64,000 bases of DNA, taken from Oscillatoria sp. SIO1A7. Lineage in GTDB: Bacteria; Cyanobacteriota; Cyanobacteriia; Cyanobacteriales; Laspinemataceae. Shown here piece by piece: positions 1-9,964 of this stretch. How positions within the stretch are numbered: the stretch's first letter is position 1; every line of letters begins with the position of its first letter. Position numbers and translations under genes: made by a program. The notes beneath the pieces are model-generated. The model was not told where the DNA came from and did no database searches. It worked only from the letters and a program-made list of their open reading frames with translations. The stretch covers positions 59,319 through 123,318 of the forward strand of contig JAAHFN010000006.1 in the NCBI GenBank assembly GCA_010672965.1, given 5' to 3'.

Positions 1-1752
1 ACTCTCAGTCCCGCCGACAATGGGACTTTTGTGGCTCCGGGGGATAACCTGACGGCAAGCTTTAGCGAAAATGTTATTAAAGGTACGGGGAACATTACCA
101 TTCGGCAAGTTGCCGATAATGCTGTTGTCGAGGCTATTAATATTAGTTCGTCCCTGGTAACGGTCAGCGGCAGCACGATGACTATTAATCCGACTAACGA
201 TTTGGCCCAGGGAACGGATTATTATATAGAAATAGATGCTGGGGTAATTCAGGATTTGGCGGGAAATAATTTTGCCGGAATAGCAGGCAATGCTACCTGG
301 AATTTCAGCACCGCCCGATATGCAGCAGATATTACTCCTACTAATATCGCTGCAACAGAAGGAGGAGCGACAGGGAACTATAGCGTAGTCCTAGCCAGTC
401 CGCCGACGGCACCAGTAACTATTAGCTTTACGATCGATAGCCAAATAAATGCGATCGCCCCAATTAGTTTCGATAGCAGTAATTGGAATCTGCCCCAAAC
501 TATAACGGTGGCGGCGACGGACGATGGTTTGGTGGAAGGAAGCCACGGCGGAACTATTAGCCATACTGCTACAAGTGCCGATGCGAATTATAACGGAACC
601 CGGATCGCCAATGTAACGGCTACTATTACCGACAACGGCGCGATCGTCCCGCCAGCACCAGCCCCGGCACCAGCCCCGGCACCAGCCCCAGCCCCAGCCC
701 CGGCACCAGCCCCAGGGCCAAGCGAAAATACCATCTCCCCACCCCAACCTGTAATTTCTTCCAGTTCCTTAACGGCGATCGCCGGTATAGCTGGAGTTCT
801 GCCCGTTGGCAGTATTGACCTGATAGAAGGGGCAGGAGAAGATATTTACAAATTGACTTTATCAGCTCGACCCTCGGCACCAGTAGCAATAACTATTACT
901 GCCGACCCCCAAGTAACGACGGACTTGGCAACAGTTATTTTTAATCCCGATAGCTGGGACGTATCCCAAACTGTAACGGTGCGAGCTACAGAGGATGCTA
1001 TTGCCGAAGGATTCCATAGGGGTAATATTTTCCATACCGCCACCAGTACGGATCCGCAGTTTAATGGCTTGACTCTGGCTCTAACAGCTAATATTGCCGA
1101 TAACGAAGGACCCGGTAGGCGGGCTGTTGCCCGACGAAACAATGCCTCGAATAAAATAGCGGCTTTGCGTGGCGGAGATAATCGCATTTTCGGCAGTCCC
1201 CAAAAAGATATTATTCACCTGGGCAATGGTAACGATATTGTCCGGGCGCTGGCAGGCAACGATATTGTTTATGGTGCCGGAGGGAGCAACTATCTGGCCG
1301 GGGGAAAAGGAGAGGATATTCTTTATGGGGGAGAAGGCAGCGACCATTTAATTGGCAATGGGGATAGCGATGCTCTCTTTGGCGGGGGAGGGAGCGATCG
1401 CCTGATTGGAGGTACTGGCAACGATCGCTTATTTGGGGAACAAGGGAGCGATCGGCTTGTTGGCGGGCTGGGAGCCGATACTCTCACCGGAGGCCCGGGG
1501 GCAGATGCTTTTGCCATAGGTATTGGCACTGGAGGCTCGACTATTGAAGCTGCTGATATTATTGTTGACTTTAGCCCCGGCGAGGATACTATCGACTTAA
1601 TTGGTTCGGTGACGTTAGAGCAACTTGACATTTTCCAAGGTACGGGTCAATTTGCTGCCGATACCGTAATTCGCCACCAGGGAACCGGGGAATATCTGGC
1701 GGTCTTGTCGGGAATCCAGGCTGAGGTGATAAGCTCGGGCAATTTTGTTTAA
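1..1752 (+). CDS. RTX-type calcium-binding surface/secreted protein, 5' end missing
   Basis: The reading frame is open from base 1, so the N-terminus lies outside the window; the GTG at 31 is an internal valine. Visible order: an Ig-like module of the SbsA/Big_5 kind (about residues 1-105), a Calx-beta/cadherin-like beta module (about 110-205), a Pro-Ala linker of alternating PA (about 217-240), a second related beta module (about 255-375), then about eleven glycine-aspartate RTX nonapeptides such as GGTGNDRLFG (about 390-503) and a C-terminal region with DIIVDFSPGEDTIDL, typical of RTX proteins. RTX repeats bind calcium and usually mark type I secretion. No protease or lipase domain is visible in this part. 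The exact role (adhesin, S-layer or other exoprotein) cannot be told. It is followed by a hairpin and a repeat-rich gap. Confidence 0.85.
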   Translation, partial: TLSPADNGTFVAPGDNLTASFSENVIKGTGNITIRQVADNAVVEAINISSSLVTVSGSTMTINPTNDLAQGTDYYIEIDAGVIQDLAGNNFAGIAGNATWNFSTARYAADITPTNIAATEGGATGNYSVVLASPPTAPVTISFTIDSQINAIAPISFDSSNWNLPQTITVAATDDGLVEGSHGGTISHTATSADANYNGTRIANVTATITDNGAIVPPAPAPAPAPAPAPAPAPAPAPGPSENTISPPQPVISSSSLTAIAGIAGVLPVGSIDLIEGAGEDIYKLTLSARPSAPVAITITADPQVTTDLATVIFNPDSWDVSQTVTVRATEDAIAEGFHRGNIFHTATSTDPQFNGLTLALTANIADNEGPGRRAVARRNNASNKIAALRGGDNRIFGSPQKDIIHLGNGNDIVRALAGNDIVYGAGGSNYLAGGKGEDILYGGEGSDHLIGNGDSDALFGGGGSDRLIGGTGNDRLFGEQGSDRLVGGLGADTLTGGPGADAFAIGIGTGGSTIEAADIIVDFSPGEDTIDLIGSVTLEQLDIFQGTGQFAADTVIRHQGTGEYLAVLSGIQAEVISSGNFV

Positions 1753-1758
1753 TATGAA

Positions 1759-1787
1759 AAACCCGGTTTTTTCAAAAAACCGGGTTT
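1759..1787 (+). terminator. Hairpin after the RTX gene, probable terminator
   Basis: AAACCCGGTTTTTT and AAAAAACCGGGTTT form a near-perfect stem with a one-base centre, 7 bases after the stop codon at 1752. The same CCCGGTTT hairpin recurs many times in this window, so it may be a mobile palindrome that also works as a terminator. Confidence 0.5.
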
Positions 1788-1808
1788 CTGGCTCCCAATT
1801 TATATATG

Positions 1809-2205
1809 AGAAACCCGGTTTTTTCAACAATACCTTCGCCAAAACGCAAAAAGACCTTATTTGTAGGGAGCGACTCGGGAAAGAAACAAACGCAAATTCC
1901 CGATCGGAGGCCAACGTCAGATCCCCCCAACCCCCCTTAAGAAGATGCTGTTGGCGAAATATTTCTTAACATGCTGAAAGTGTAGATTTTGCGTTGGGTC
2001 CGTCAAGGAATGTCTTGTAGTTTTGTAACGCTATCGACGGCAAAATAAGGGTTTCGAGCGTTAACTTGTATTTCGCCAACAGCATCTTAAGAAGGGGGGC
2101 TTAAGAGAGATTCAGAGCTTAGCCCCCCTTTTTAAGGGGGGTTGGGGGGATCGGAACCTTCGGTAAATAGGCGTTGGTATTGTTCAAAAAACCGGGTTTC
2201 TGGCT
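1809..2205. repeat. Composite nested inverted repeat, copy 1
   Basis: Outer arms carry an AAACCCGG hairpin half and CAACAATACCTTCGCC; the right side reads GTTGGTATTGTTC then ACCGGGTTTCTGG. The inner arms are GATCCCCCCAACCCCCC (from 1920) and GGGGGGTTGGGGGGATC (to 2152). The same nested arrangement returns at 8538-8780 and, rearranged, at 36205-36402. This copy is interrupted by the insertion at 1944-2086. There is no open frame of note inside. Confidence 0.7.
1944..2086. mobile_element. 143 bp MITE-like element with 18 bp inverted repeats and 7 bp target duplication
   Basis: The left end GATGCTGTTGGCGAAATA (1944-1961) is the exact inverse of the right end TATTTCGCCAACAGCATC (2069-2086). Both ends are flanked by TTAAGAA (1937-1943 and 2087-2093). 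Removing the element and one flank restores CCCCCC-TTAAGAA-GGGGGG, which matches the uninterrupted palindrome at 8589-8670 (CCCCCC-TTAAAAA-GGGGGG). No transposase is encoded, so it would be a non-autonomous element. The parent IS family is not identified. Confidence 0.8.
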
Positions 2206-2277
2206 CCCAATTCCCAATTCCGCTCTTCCCAATTCCCCATACCAACATATTGGCCAATTTTACAGTAAAGTACATCT

Positions 2278-5200
2278 ATGAAATTAGCTCGCTTGTTCTT
2301 GGCAGCGCTACCAATAACTGCTTGCTGGGCAGCCCCCGGGACTCTAGCGCAATCGATTGTACCAGCGCCAGATGGAACCAATACCGTTGTTACTCCTACG
2401 CCTCTAAATAATACGGGTGTTGCAGCCCCTAATCGCTACGATATTTTGGGGGGGCAAATCTCCGCCGACGGTGCCAATTTGTTTCACAGCTTCGATCGCT
2501 TTGGGCTAGAGACGGGAGAAATAGCCAATTTTATCTCCAATCCCAACATAAGCAATATTCTCGGGCGAGTAGTAGGCGGCGATGCTTCGATTATTAATGG
2601 GTTGCTCCAGGTGAGCGGTGGCAACTCCAACCTATTTTTAATGAACCCGTCCGGCATTGTCTTCGGGCCAAATGCAAGCTTAAACGTCCCTGGAGATTTT
2701 TTGGCGACAACCGCCACGGGCATTGGATTCGAGCGAGGCTGGTTTAACGCTTTGGCTCCGAACGATTATGCTGCCTTAGTAGGACAGCCCAGTATTTTTG
2801 AGTTTGGCAATCCCGCACCCGGAAGCATTATTAATGCTGCCCAATTAAGCGTTAATCCCGGCAAAAATATTGTCTTGCTCGGGGGCAGCGCTATTAGCAC
2901 CGGCAGTCTCAATGCCCCGGACGGAAATATTGCGATCGCTACCATTCCCGGCCAAAACCGAGTTCGCATCAGCCAACCAGGCCATCTTCTCAGTTTAGAA
3001 ATTACTCCTATTGCCAATAATCTATCCCTTGCCTCTCCTGCCAGTCTGCCCCAACTGCTGACCGACCCAGATATCGGCCATGCGACGGGGCTAAGCATCA
3101 ACAGCGCCGGAGAAGCAATCTTAACTGGTTCTGGCTTGCGGGTAGAAAGCGGCGATGTAGTAATTAGCGACAGGCCATCGAATCTCGATAATTCCCAAAA
3201 CTCAATTCTCAATCCTTCAACTTGTGCCAATGCCCAATGCCCAATGCCCAATGCCCTATCTATCAATAGCCGTACTGCTACCTTGTCGGCTTCTAGGAAT
3301 CTAACCTTAGTCGGCAGCAAGCTAATAACTTCTGGAGATTTGAACTTTATAGCCGAAGGTACGGTAAGAATCCGAGATGGCAATAACTTTTCCCAATTCC
3401 CTCCTGAGCCGGACGCCCAGCCCAATTCCACCCACCCACACCGACCGGAACCCACCCCTAACCCCTCCCAGGAGGGGAGAGGGGAGTTCCCAATTCTCAA
3501 TTCCCAATTCCCAATTCCCAATTCCCAATTCCCAATTCCCAATTCCCAATTCCAGGCGATCGCTGGCGGCAATCTGACCATTCTGGGTAAGGAAAAAATC
3601 GATATTCTGGCGCTGAGTAACGTGCGATCGGGCGTTATAACTAATACTCCCTTTCAAGCTGGAGGAGATATTAGCTTAACTAGCGGTGGCAATATTTTTG
3701 CAGATTCCCATTTTGCGGCGGGGGGAAGTTTCTCGATTCTGAGCTTGGCGGGAGAGGCGGGCAATGTCGTTAGTTTGTACGATCCTATTATTAGTGCCGA
3801 GGGAGATGTAGTTTTTGGAGACTATACCGGCGTGTCCCTGAAGGTCGAAGCTTCCGGGGCAATATCTGCTAGAAATATTGTCATAACTGGAGCCGATACG
3901 ACCCTATCCGGTTCTTCCGATCCAGACGCCGCAATTTTGGCCAGTTCGCCCGCCTTAATTCTGCGATCGGGACTGGCAAATCTAGCGAATACCTCTAATA
4001 TTTCTGAAAATACTATTGTAGCGGGAACTTCTTTTTCTAACCCATCCACAAATCCATCGGCGGGAGATATTTCCGTTAGATCCATATCAACCCCGGGCGG
4101 TCCGGTTATTTTAGACTCTGCTGGGGAAATTATTATTGATGAAATCGCCAGCCTTGGAGGAGAAATTCGCCTCAACGCCAATGGAGCCATTACCGCTTTC
4201 GGTGCCCTAGACTCCAGTAATAACAATAGTAATAATGGCGGTACTATTAACCTAGATGCGGCTAGCATTGCTATAGATATTGTTAACTCCAGCTCGCTAT
4301 CGGGGGTTGGCGGCAATGTCCTCCTTAATTCTCAGGGCGATATCGACTTGGCGTTTATTAATGCCCAAGGCGGCGGTGAGGTGGATATTACGGCGGCCAA
4401 TTTCTTCCGCGCTAGCAATACCTTTAGCGATCGCAATGGTAATATTGCGAGTATTTCTACAGTCGATGGGGGCAGCGGCGGCGCGATAACAATTCGCCAT
4501 GCAGGCAGCATCAATACTCCTTTTATTATCGGAGATGCAACTATCAACGGAACTACTGGAGCCATTACATCTGGTTCGGAAACTATTGCCCCAGAATTCG
4601 CGGTGCCGGTTCCCCCTAGTATTAACGTCCAAGGGAATATTACGATTATCACCCCCGCTCCCGAGCCAGAAATTCCAGAACCAGAGCCGGAGCCAGAGCT
4701 AGAAATTCCAGAACAGCAAGCAGAAGAAGCACAGCCGCAACCGGAAGAACCAGTACCTGACGGCCAAGCAAATCTTGACGACGAGCAACCAGCCAATCTA
4801 GACGATAGCCAAACAAATGGCGATCGCCAAGGAAATCTAGACGAAGAACAACAAGCAAATCTAGACGATAGCCAAACAAATGGCGATCGCCAAGGAAATC
4901 TAGACGAAGAACAACAAGCAAATCTAGACGATAGCCAAACAAATGAGGATAGCCAAGGAAATCTAGACGAAGAACAACAAGCAAATCTAGACGATAGCCA
5001 AACAAATGGCGATCGCGAGCAAGCAGCAGATGCTGATAGCGCGCAACAGAATCCCGATAGCGCGCAACCGAATCCCGATGGCGCGCAACCGACAAATACG
5101 GACATATCAGCGGATACCGGAGAAGACTCCGATAGTAATTCTTCATCAGCTCTGGATGCCCAACTCGATCTTAACTTAGGAGGCAGCGACGCTTCTACGG

Positions 5201-7140
5201 GGAATAACTCCCAAGAGGCGGGGATTGAAAGCAATTTCTCTCCCTCCTCTTCGGAAATAACCAGCAACTTGACTAATACGGAAGCGCAGTTAGGTAGTAT
5301 CGACAATCTTAAGGACAATGCCAATTTTGTGGAAACAGACTTTTTTCTCCGCGAGAGTATAGGTTTACTCGCGATCGACCCGGGTGTATTCCCCCCCGGG
5401 TTGCGACCCAATCCTCAGCTTGTGGGGTTTGAAGCTTTTCCGAGCTTAGAGAATCTCGCCCCAGAATTAGCGCTAGAATTAGGGGGAGAATCCCAGGGTA
5501 GTTTTGTCGAATTTGACGGTCAATTTTCAGTATTAGACGCTGACTTGGCGGCTTATGACAGTCAGCTAGCGATCGCCAGTCCGGCTGGCAATATTTTGGG
5601 GTTAGATATTGGCGCATCGGGAGATATTGGCGCATCGGGAGATACTAGCCCATCGGGAGATATTAGCGACTCGGGAGATATTAGCGCATCGGGAGATATT
5701 AGCGACTCGGGAGATATTAGCGCATCGGGAGATATTAGCGCATCGGGAGATGTTAGCGCCTCGGGAGATATTAGCGCATCGGGAGATGTTAGCGCCTCGG
5801 GAGATATTGGAGCCTCGGGAGATGTTAGCGCCTCGGGAGATATTGGAGCCTCGGGAGATATTGGAGCTTCGGGAGATACTAGCGAATCGGGAGATGTTAG
5901 CGTTTTTGATTTCGGAAACCCCGAGGAAGCCGTCTGGCAAGTGGAACAATTGCGGAATCAAGAATTTGAGGACTACCTGAGCGTCCGAGCAAATCTCGAT
6001 CGCGTAGAAGTGGCGATCTCCAAGTTCCAAGAAGTTCTCAATGACGCGGAAGCAGCAACGGGCAAAAAATCGGTGGTTATCTATGTAGTGGCTCGCACGG
6101 AGCAATTAGAATTGGTAATGGTAACCGGACAAGAGGTGCCAGTTCGCCGCAGCGTCCCCGAAGCTAACCGAGAGACAGTCTTGGCCGTGGCAGATCGGTT
6201 TCGCGGCGAAGTCACTAACCCCCGCAAGCTAAAAACTACCAGTTATTTAAAACCAGCCCAGCAACTCTATCAGTGGATTATCGCTCCCCTAGAACCAGAG
6301 CTAGAAGCCCTTGGAATAGATACTCTGCTTTTGTCGATGGATGCGGGATTGCGTTCTCTACCAATGGCAGCTCTCCACGATGGAGAGCAATTTCTGGTGG
6401 AAAAATATAATTTCGCTCTCATCCCCAGCTTCAGCTTAATGGAAATTGGCTACCGCTCCCTCAAGGATGCCAAAGTCTTGGCATTCGGCGCTAGCGAATT
6501 TAGCGACAAAGCTCCGCTTCCCGCCGTGCCGATAGAACTGGCAACGATATCGTCCGAATTAGGGGCGAACGAATACTTCCTCAATGAAGAGTTTACCCTG
6601 GATAATATTCTCGAAGAACGACAAGAAAATCCCTATCTGATTCTCCACCTAGCGACCCACGCCGATTTTCAGACAGGAAAGGCAAGCAATTCTTATATTC
6701 AGTTTTGGAATGATAAGCTGAGCCTAGACGAAATTCCCATGCTGGGCTTGAAGAACCCACCCGTTGAATTGTTGGTGCTTTCTGCTTGTCGCACTGCCTT
6801 GGGCGATCGCTCTGCCGAGTTAGGCTTGGCCGGGCTAGCAGTGAAAAGCGGCGCTAGGTCGGCGCTAGCGAGTCTCTGGTATATTAGCGACGAAGGCACC
6901 TTAGCCCTGATGGTCGAGTTTTATCGCCAGATCAAAACAACACCGACTAAGGTTGAAGCCTTGCGAGAAGCTCAGATGGCTTTCGTGCGGGGCGAGGTCA
7001 AAATAGAGAACGGCCTGATTAAAGATATCAACAGAAAAGAAGCGATCCAATTGCCCCCGGCACTGGCCGGATTGACAAACGAAACTCTATCCCATCCTTA
7101 TTATTGGTCGGCTTTTACCCTGATTGGCAATCCCTGGTAA
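2278..7140 (+). CDS. Two-partner-secretion exoprotein with C-terminal CHAT (caspase-like) domain
   Basis: The N-terminus has a signal peptide (about residues 1-25, ending LAQS) followed by a filamentous-haemagglutinin-type TPS domain (about 30-165; the [15 protein letters not shown] motif is diagnostic), which targets proteins to a TpsB/FhaC outer-membrane pore. A beta-helix-like passenger follows to about 790. Next come a Pro/Glu linker, a repeat block of [17 protein letters not shown] units (about 831-911) and sixteen SGD hexapeptides (about 1110-1207). The last 390 residues are a CHAT domain with the expected catalytic pair: His1461 in LHLATHADF and Cys1504 in [13 protein letters not shown] is a caspase-clan cysteine peptidase. 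Start: ATG 2278 directly precedes the signal peptide; no good Shine-Dalgarno sequence. In-frame copies of intergenic repeats occur at about 3225-3260 and 3460-3555. No TpsB partner lies in the window. The protease substrate is unknown. Confidence 0.88.
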
Positions 7141-7154
7141 ATTTAAGTTTTAAG

Positions 7155-8510
7155 TTACTTTAAATCGTAGTAATCCATGAGCTGGCGCGATCGCTCCGAA
7201 AACAACCAAAAACCAATAACATCCGATCGCTCCAACCCAGTTGCAGTCAAGCGCAAGATATCGCCATCCCAATCGGCCAAACCTAAAGGCATTAGCTCCG
7301 ACAATTCCGGCAGGTCGGCGAAAGCATCCGTAGCAAAGCGCTGGCGATATGCGACTAAATTCAATCCTTTCTCAGACAACAAAGATAGCAAAACGTAGCG
7401 GCGGCGGCGCTCTTCCCCATCCAGTTGAAATCCATAATTGGCAAAGTCGAAAGATTCGTCCGGCGTTTTAATAAAACTTTCTAGAATATGGCGGATTTTT
7501 TTATTATCTACGGCGTAGTTGCTGGAATAATGCCAAGATTCGGTATAAGAGCGAGCGCCGCAACCGAGTCCCACCATGCCATCTGCCTGACAGCAATAAA
7601 CCGGCCCGTTGGCTGCTAGGGCGTGGCTGGCCCGAAACATCCGCATGGAGACTTGGGTGTAGCCTTCACCGAGGAGGAGCGATCGCCCTTCCCGATAGCA
7701 GGCGAGGCGAATATCGTCCCATTCCCGTCGCGATTTTCCCATCCCCGTCAGCGGGCGCACATAGAGAGGATAGAGGTAAATTTCTTCCGGCTGAAATCGC
7801 AAAGCTTGGCGAATCGAATAGAGCCAACTTTCTATGGTTTGTCCCGGCAAACCGTACATCAAGTCAATATTAATAGTAGGAAAATTAGCTCCTCGCATGA
7901 GAGTCAGCGCCGCTTCCACTTGGGAGGCTTGCTGTCGCCGCTGGACTGCCAAGACTTCCGCATCGATGAAGCTTTGGACGCCAATGCTAACTCTGTCTAT
8001 GCCGCGATCGCGCAACAATTTTAGCTTCTGGCGATCGACGGTTTCCGGCGAGACTTCCACGGAACCGGGAATATCGGCTAATCTAGCTCCCATCGTCCCT
8101 TCTGCCAAATCGAGAATTGCTTCTAATTGCTCCAGAGGTAATAGAGTTGGAGTGCCGCCGCCGAGAGCAAATCGCGCAAACGACGCCTCGCCTAAAGCTA
8201 ATTTTACTCGCTGCGCCTGTCGTCCAACTGCGATCGCATATTCCCTAAAAAATTCCCGATCGCCGCTAACGGTAGTAAATAGGTTGCAAAAGCCGCAGCG
8301 CATCTCGCAGAAAGGGATATGAATGTATAAAAATAGCGCCTCTCGGTTTTCCCCAGACCAGAGTTGCCCTAGGGAAACGGGTGGGGCGATCGGTCTATAG
8401 GATGTTTTGTGAGGATAAGAATAGACGTAAGCTTGGTAAGGAGACTCTTGAAGGAGCTGTCCTAGGGGCGGGCGATCGGTTGGTTTGGGGCGATCTATAA
8501 TAGTAGTCAT
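7155..8510 (-). CDS. Radical SAM protein, STM4012 family
   Basis: 451 residues. The radical SAM cluster motif is CX3CX2C (Cys68, Cys72, Cys75 in IPFCEMRCGFC) and the SAM-binding GGGTP is at about 117-121. The fold resembles HemN/HemW coproporphyrinogen-oxidase-like enzymes. The N-terminal YSYPHKTSYRP segment, and the STM4013, STM4014 and STM4015 relatives upstream on the same strand, point to the STM4012 family instead. The reaction is unknown. The ATG at 8510 is used; the gene ends convergently 14 bp from the CHAT gene. It is separated from its STM4013-like partner by a composite repeat, a plus-strand gene and a Panacea gene, so it probably has its own promoter. The STM4011 radical SAM partner found in other loci is not in the window. 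Confidence 0.82.
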   Translation of the reverse strand: MTTIIDRPKPTDRPPLGQLLQESPYQAYVYSYPHKTSYRPIAPPVSLGQLWSGENREALFLYIHIPFCEMRCGFCNLFTTVSGDREFFREYAIAVGRQAQRVKLALGEASFARFALGGGTPTLLPLEQLEAILDLAEGTMGARLADIPGSVEVSPETVDRQKLKLLRDRGIDRVSIGVQSFIDAEVLAVQRRQQASQVEAALTLMRGANFPTINIDLMYGLPGQTIESWLYSIRQALRFQPEEIYLYPLYVRPLTGMGKSRREWDDIRLACYREGRSLLLGEGYTQVSMRMFRASHALAANGPVYCCQADGMVGLGCGARSYTESWHYSSNYAVDNKKIRHILESFIKTPDESFDFANYGFQLDGEERRRRYVLLSLLSEKGLNLVAYRQRFATDAFADLPELSELMPLGLADWDGDILRLTATGLERSDVIGFWLFSERSRQLMDYYDLK

Positions 8511-8537
8511 GTTAAACTAGCAGATATAACAACTTTA

Positions 8538-8780
8538 GAAACCCGGTTTCTTCAACAATACCTTCGCCATTTCCCTGTAGAGGCTCGATCCCCCCAACCC
8601 CCCTTAAAAAGGGGGGCTAAGCTCTGAATCTCTCTGAAGCCCCCCTTTTTAAGGGGGGTTGGGGGGATCGAGCATTAGTAAACGAACAGGCATTTTTTTG
8701 GTTAGTTCCCGAGCCGCTCTTTACAAATAAGGGGGTTTTGCCTTTTGGCGAAAGTATTGTTGAAGAAACCGGGTTTCTTG
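8538..8780. repeat. Composite nested inverted repeat, copy 2 (uninterrupted)
   Basis: The left arm GAAACCCGGTTTCTTCAAC runs into AATACCTTCGCCA (8538-8569). The right arm TGGCGAAAGTATTGTTG continues as AAGAAACCGGGTTTCTT (8746-8779). Between them lies the GATCCCCCCAACCCCCC palindrome (about 8589-8670). This is the intact form of the structure at 1809-2205. It separates the divergent genes at 8510 (minus) and 8807 (plus). Confidence 0.7.
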
Positions 8781-8806
8781 GCCCCGACTTTTATAATTGA
8801 CATTCA

Positions 8807-9190
8807 ATGGAGCCAAAGCCAGAAAACCTCTCGATTGAAAAAACTATAACTCTTTTTCGCCCCGTCGGTCAAAAAGAAATGGAGCTAATTCGGCAAAGCG
8901 GCAATATAGCCTTTCCCCCTCGCCTTCCCTTTCAGCCGATTTTTTATCCCGTTCTCTACCAAGACTATGCCGTGCAAATTGCCCGAGATTGGAATACCAA
9001 AGATGCAGCCTCGGGATATGTGGGCTATGTGACTCGCTTCCAGGTTCGGGCCGAATTCTTGCACCGCTATCCCATCCGCACTGTCGGCAGTTCCCAGCAT
9101 CGGGAATACTGGATTCCCGCCGAAGAGCTAGCCGAGTTTAATCAAAATATTGTTGGCAAAATAGAGGTTATTGCTGAATTTAGACCTTAA
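8807..9190 (+). CDS. Small conserved protein of unknown function
   Basis: 127 residues, soluble, no signal peptide or membrane segment. Distinctive segments are TLFRPVGQKEMELI, FPPRLPFQPIFYPVL and QHREYWIPAEELAEF. I recall similar short proteins in bacteria carrying the loose annotation ADP-ribosylation/crystallin J1, but I see no catalytic motif that proves an ADP-ribose function. The gene ends 18 bp from the stop of the Panacea gene on the other strand (tail to tail), inside the STM4012-STM4015 island. It could be an independent cargo gene. Confidence 0.6.
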   Translation: MEPKPENLSIEKTITLFRPVGQKEMELIRQSGNIAFPPRLPFQPIFYPVLYQDYAVQIARDWNTKDAASGYVGYVTRFQVRAEFLHRYPIRTVGSSQHREYWIPAEELAEFNQNIVGKIEVIAEFRP

Positions 9191-9208
9191 ATATGCTTGA
9201 TTTTTAAA

Positions 9209-9709
9209 CTAAACTGCGATCGGCGACTCTACTACGATATCTTCGTCGTCTTCTTCTTCGACTTCTGTGGCATGAGCTGCGTAATATTCCTTCATCCACT
9301 CCTTATTAATAATATTCTTTGAGGGAACGTGAATTGGCAAAGACCCCCTGGCCAGATTCCAAGGATCTTCTTGGTGGGTCATTCGCTCTAGCTCGTAAGC
9401 ATCGCAGGCGAAATAGACATCCGTTACTTCTTCTAGAAACTGAATGACTTCCCGTGGCAGACGGGGTTCGATAACCTCTTTCTGGATTGGCTTCCAACTG
9501 AACTTTTTATACTCCTCATACAGGGCTCGGATAACGGATCCGTGAGGCCATGCCTCAAAGTCTTCCTCAAACAAGGGTTCGCCATGAATCGCCAGGTGCC
9601 AAGCCTGGGCATAATAGACCAGCTTTTGGAGTTTGAGATTGCTCAAAAAAGAGCCTACATCATTGGCAAGCCAGATGAAGTAGTCGGCCACATCATAGCA
9701 AGTCAGCAT
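9209..9709 (-). CDS. Panacea (SocA-like, DUF4065) domain protein, probable antitoxin-type
   Basis: 166 residues from the ATG at 9709, chosen because AAAGGAGGT lies 6-8 bases upstream and overlaps the alternative GTG at 9718. The fold signature YFIWLANDVGSFLSNLKLQK, then KLVYYAQAWHLAIHGEPLF and FEAWPHGSVIRALYEEYKKF, is characteristic of the Panacea/SocA antitoxin domain. An acidic tail (EEEDDEDIVVE) follows. Panacea domains usually neutralise a toxin encoded beside them on the same strand. No such partner is evident here; the nearest gene (8807-9190) is convergent. It may be a solitary antitoxin or a protein with another role. Confidence 0.8.
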   Translation of the reverse strand: MLTCYDVADYFIWLANDVGSFLSNLKLQKLVYYAQAWHLAIHGEPLFEEDFEAWPHGSVIRALYEEYKKFSWKPIQKEVIEPRLPREVIQFLEEVTDVYFACDAYELERMTHQEDPWNLARGSLPIHVPSKNIINKEWMKEYYAAHATEVEEEDDEDIVVESPIAV

Positions 9710-9742
9710 TGCCAGCACCTCCTTTTGCGGATAATTATTATA

Positions 9743-9887
9743 TAGCGGTTCTCAAATAAGTTTAACGAACGAAACGTAGGGGCGACAGCATCCCCGAGAC
9801 AATCTCTGCCGTAGAACGATAACTCCCGTAATGGGATGCTTCGCCCAGAAACGCCCGGGCAAACTCACATCAATTTGAGAACTGCTA
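9743..9887. mobile_element. MITE-like element, family A, copy 1
   Basis: Ends TAGCGGTTCTCAAAT and ATTTGAGAACTGCTA. The interior has GGGGCGACAGCATCC and GGGATGCTTCGCCC, which pair with each other. Other copies lie at 31018-31161, 49732-49873 and 58206-58341. The 58206 copy shows that the element inserts at TA. It lies just upstream of the Panacea gene start. Confidence 0.75.
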
Positions 9888-9964
9888 CATTATAGCGCCT
9901 TAAGCCGCAGTTATTTTATAGCACTACGCATGTTTGATTAGGGCAATCTCATTGGTTACCAAAG

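Noticed and set aside
5609..5980. Plus-strand frame of AHREIL repeats and the opposite minus-strand frame of ISRCAN repeats
   Set aside because: Both are shadows of the 18 bp repeat in the CHAT exoprotein gene, whose frame is fixed by flanking conserved domains.
7155..8510. Coproporphyrinogen oxidase HemN/HemW
   Set aside because: The radical SAM motif is similar, but the YSYPHKTSYRP start and the STM4013-STM4015-like neighbours fit the STM4012 family better.
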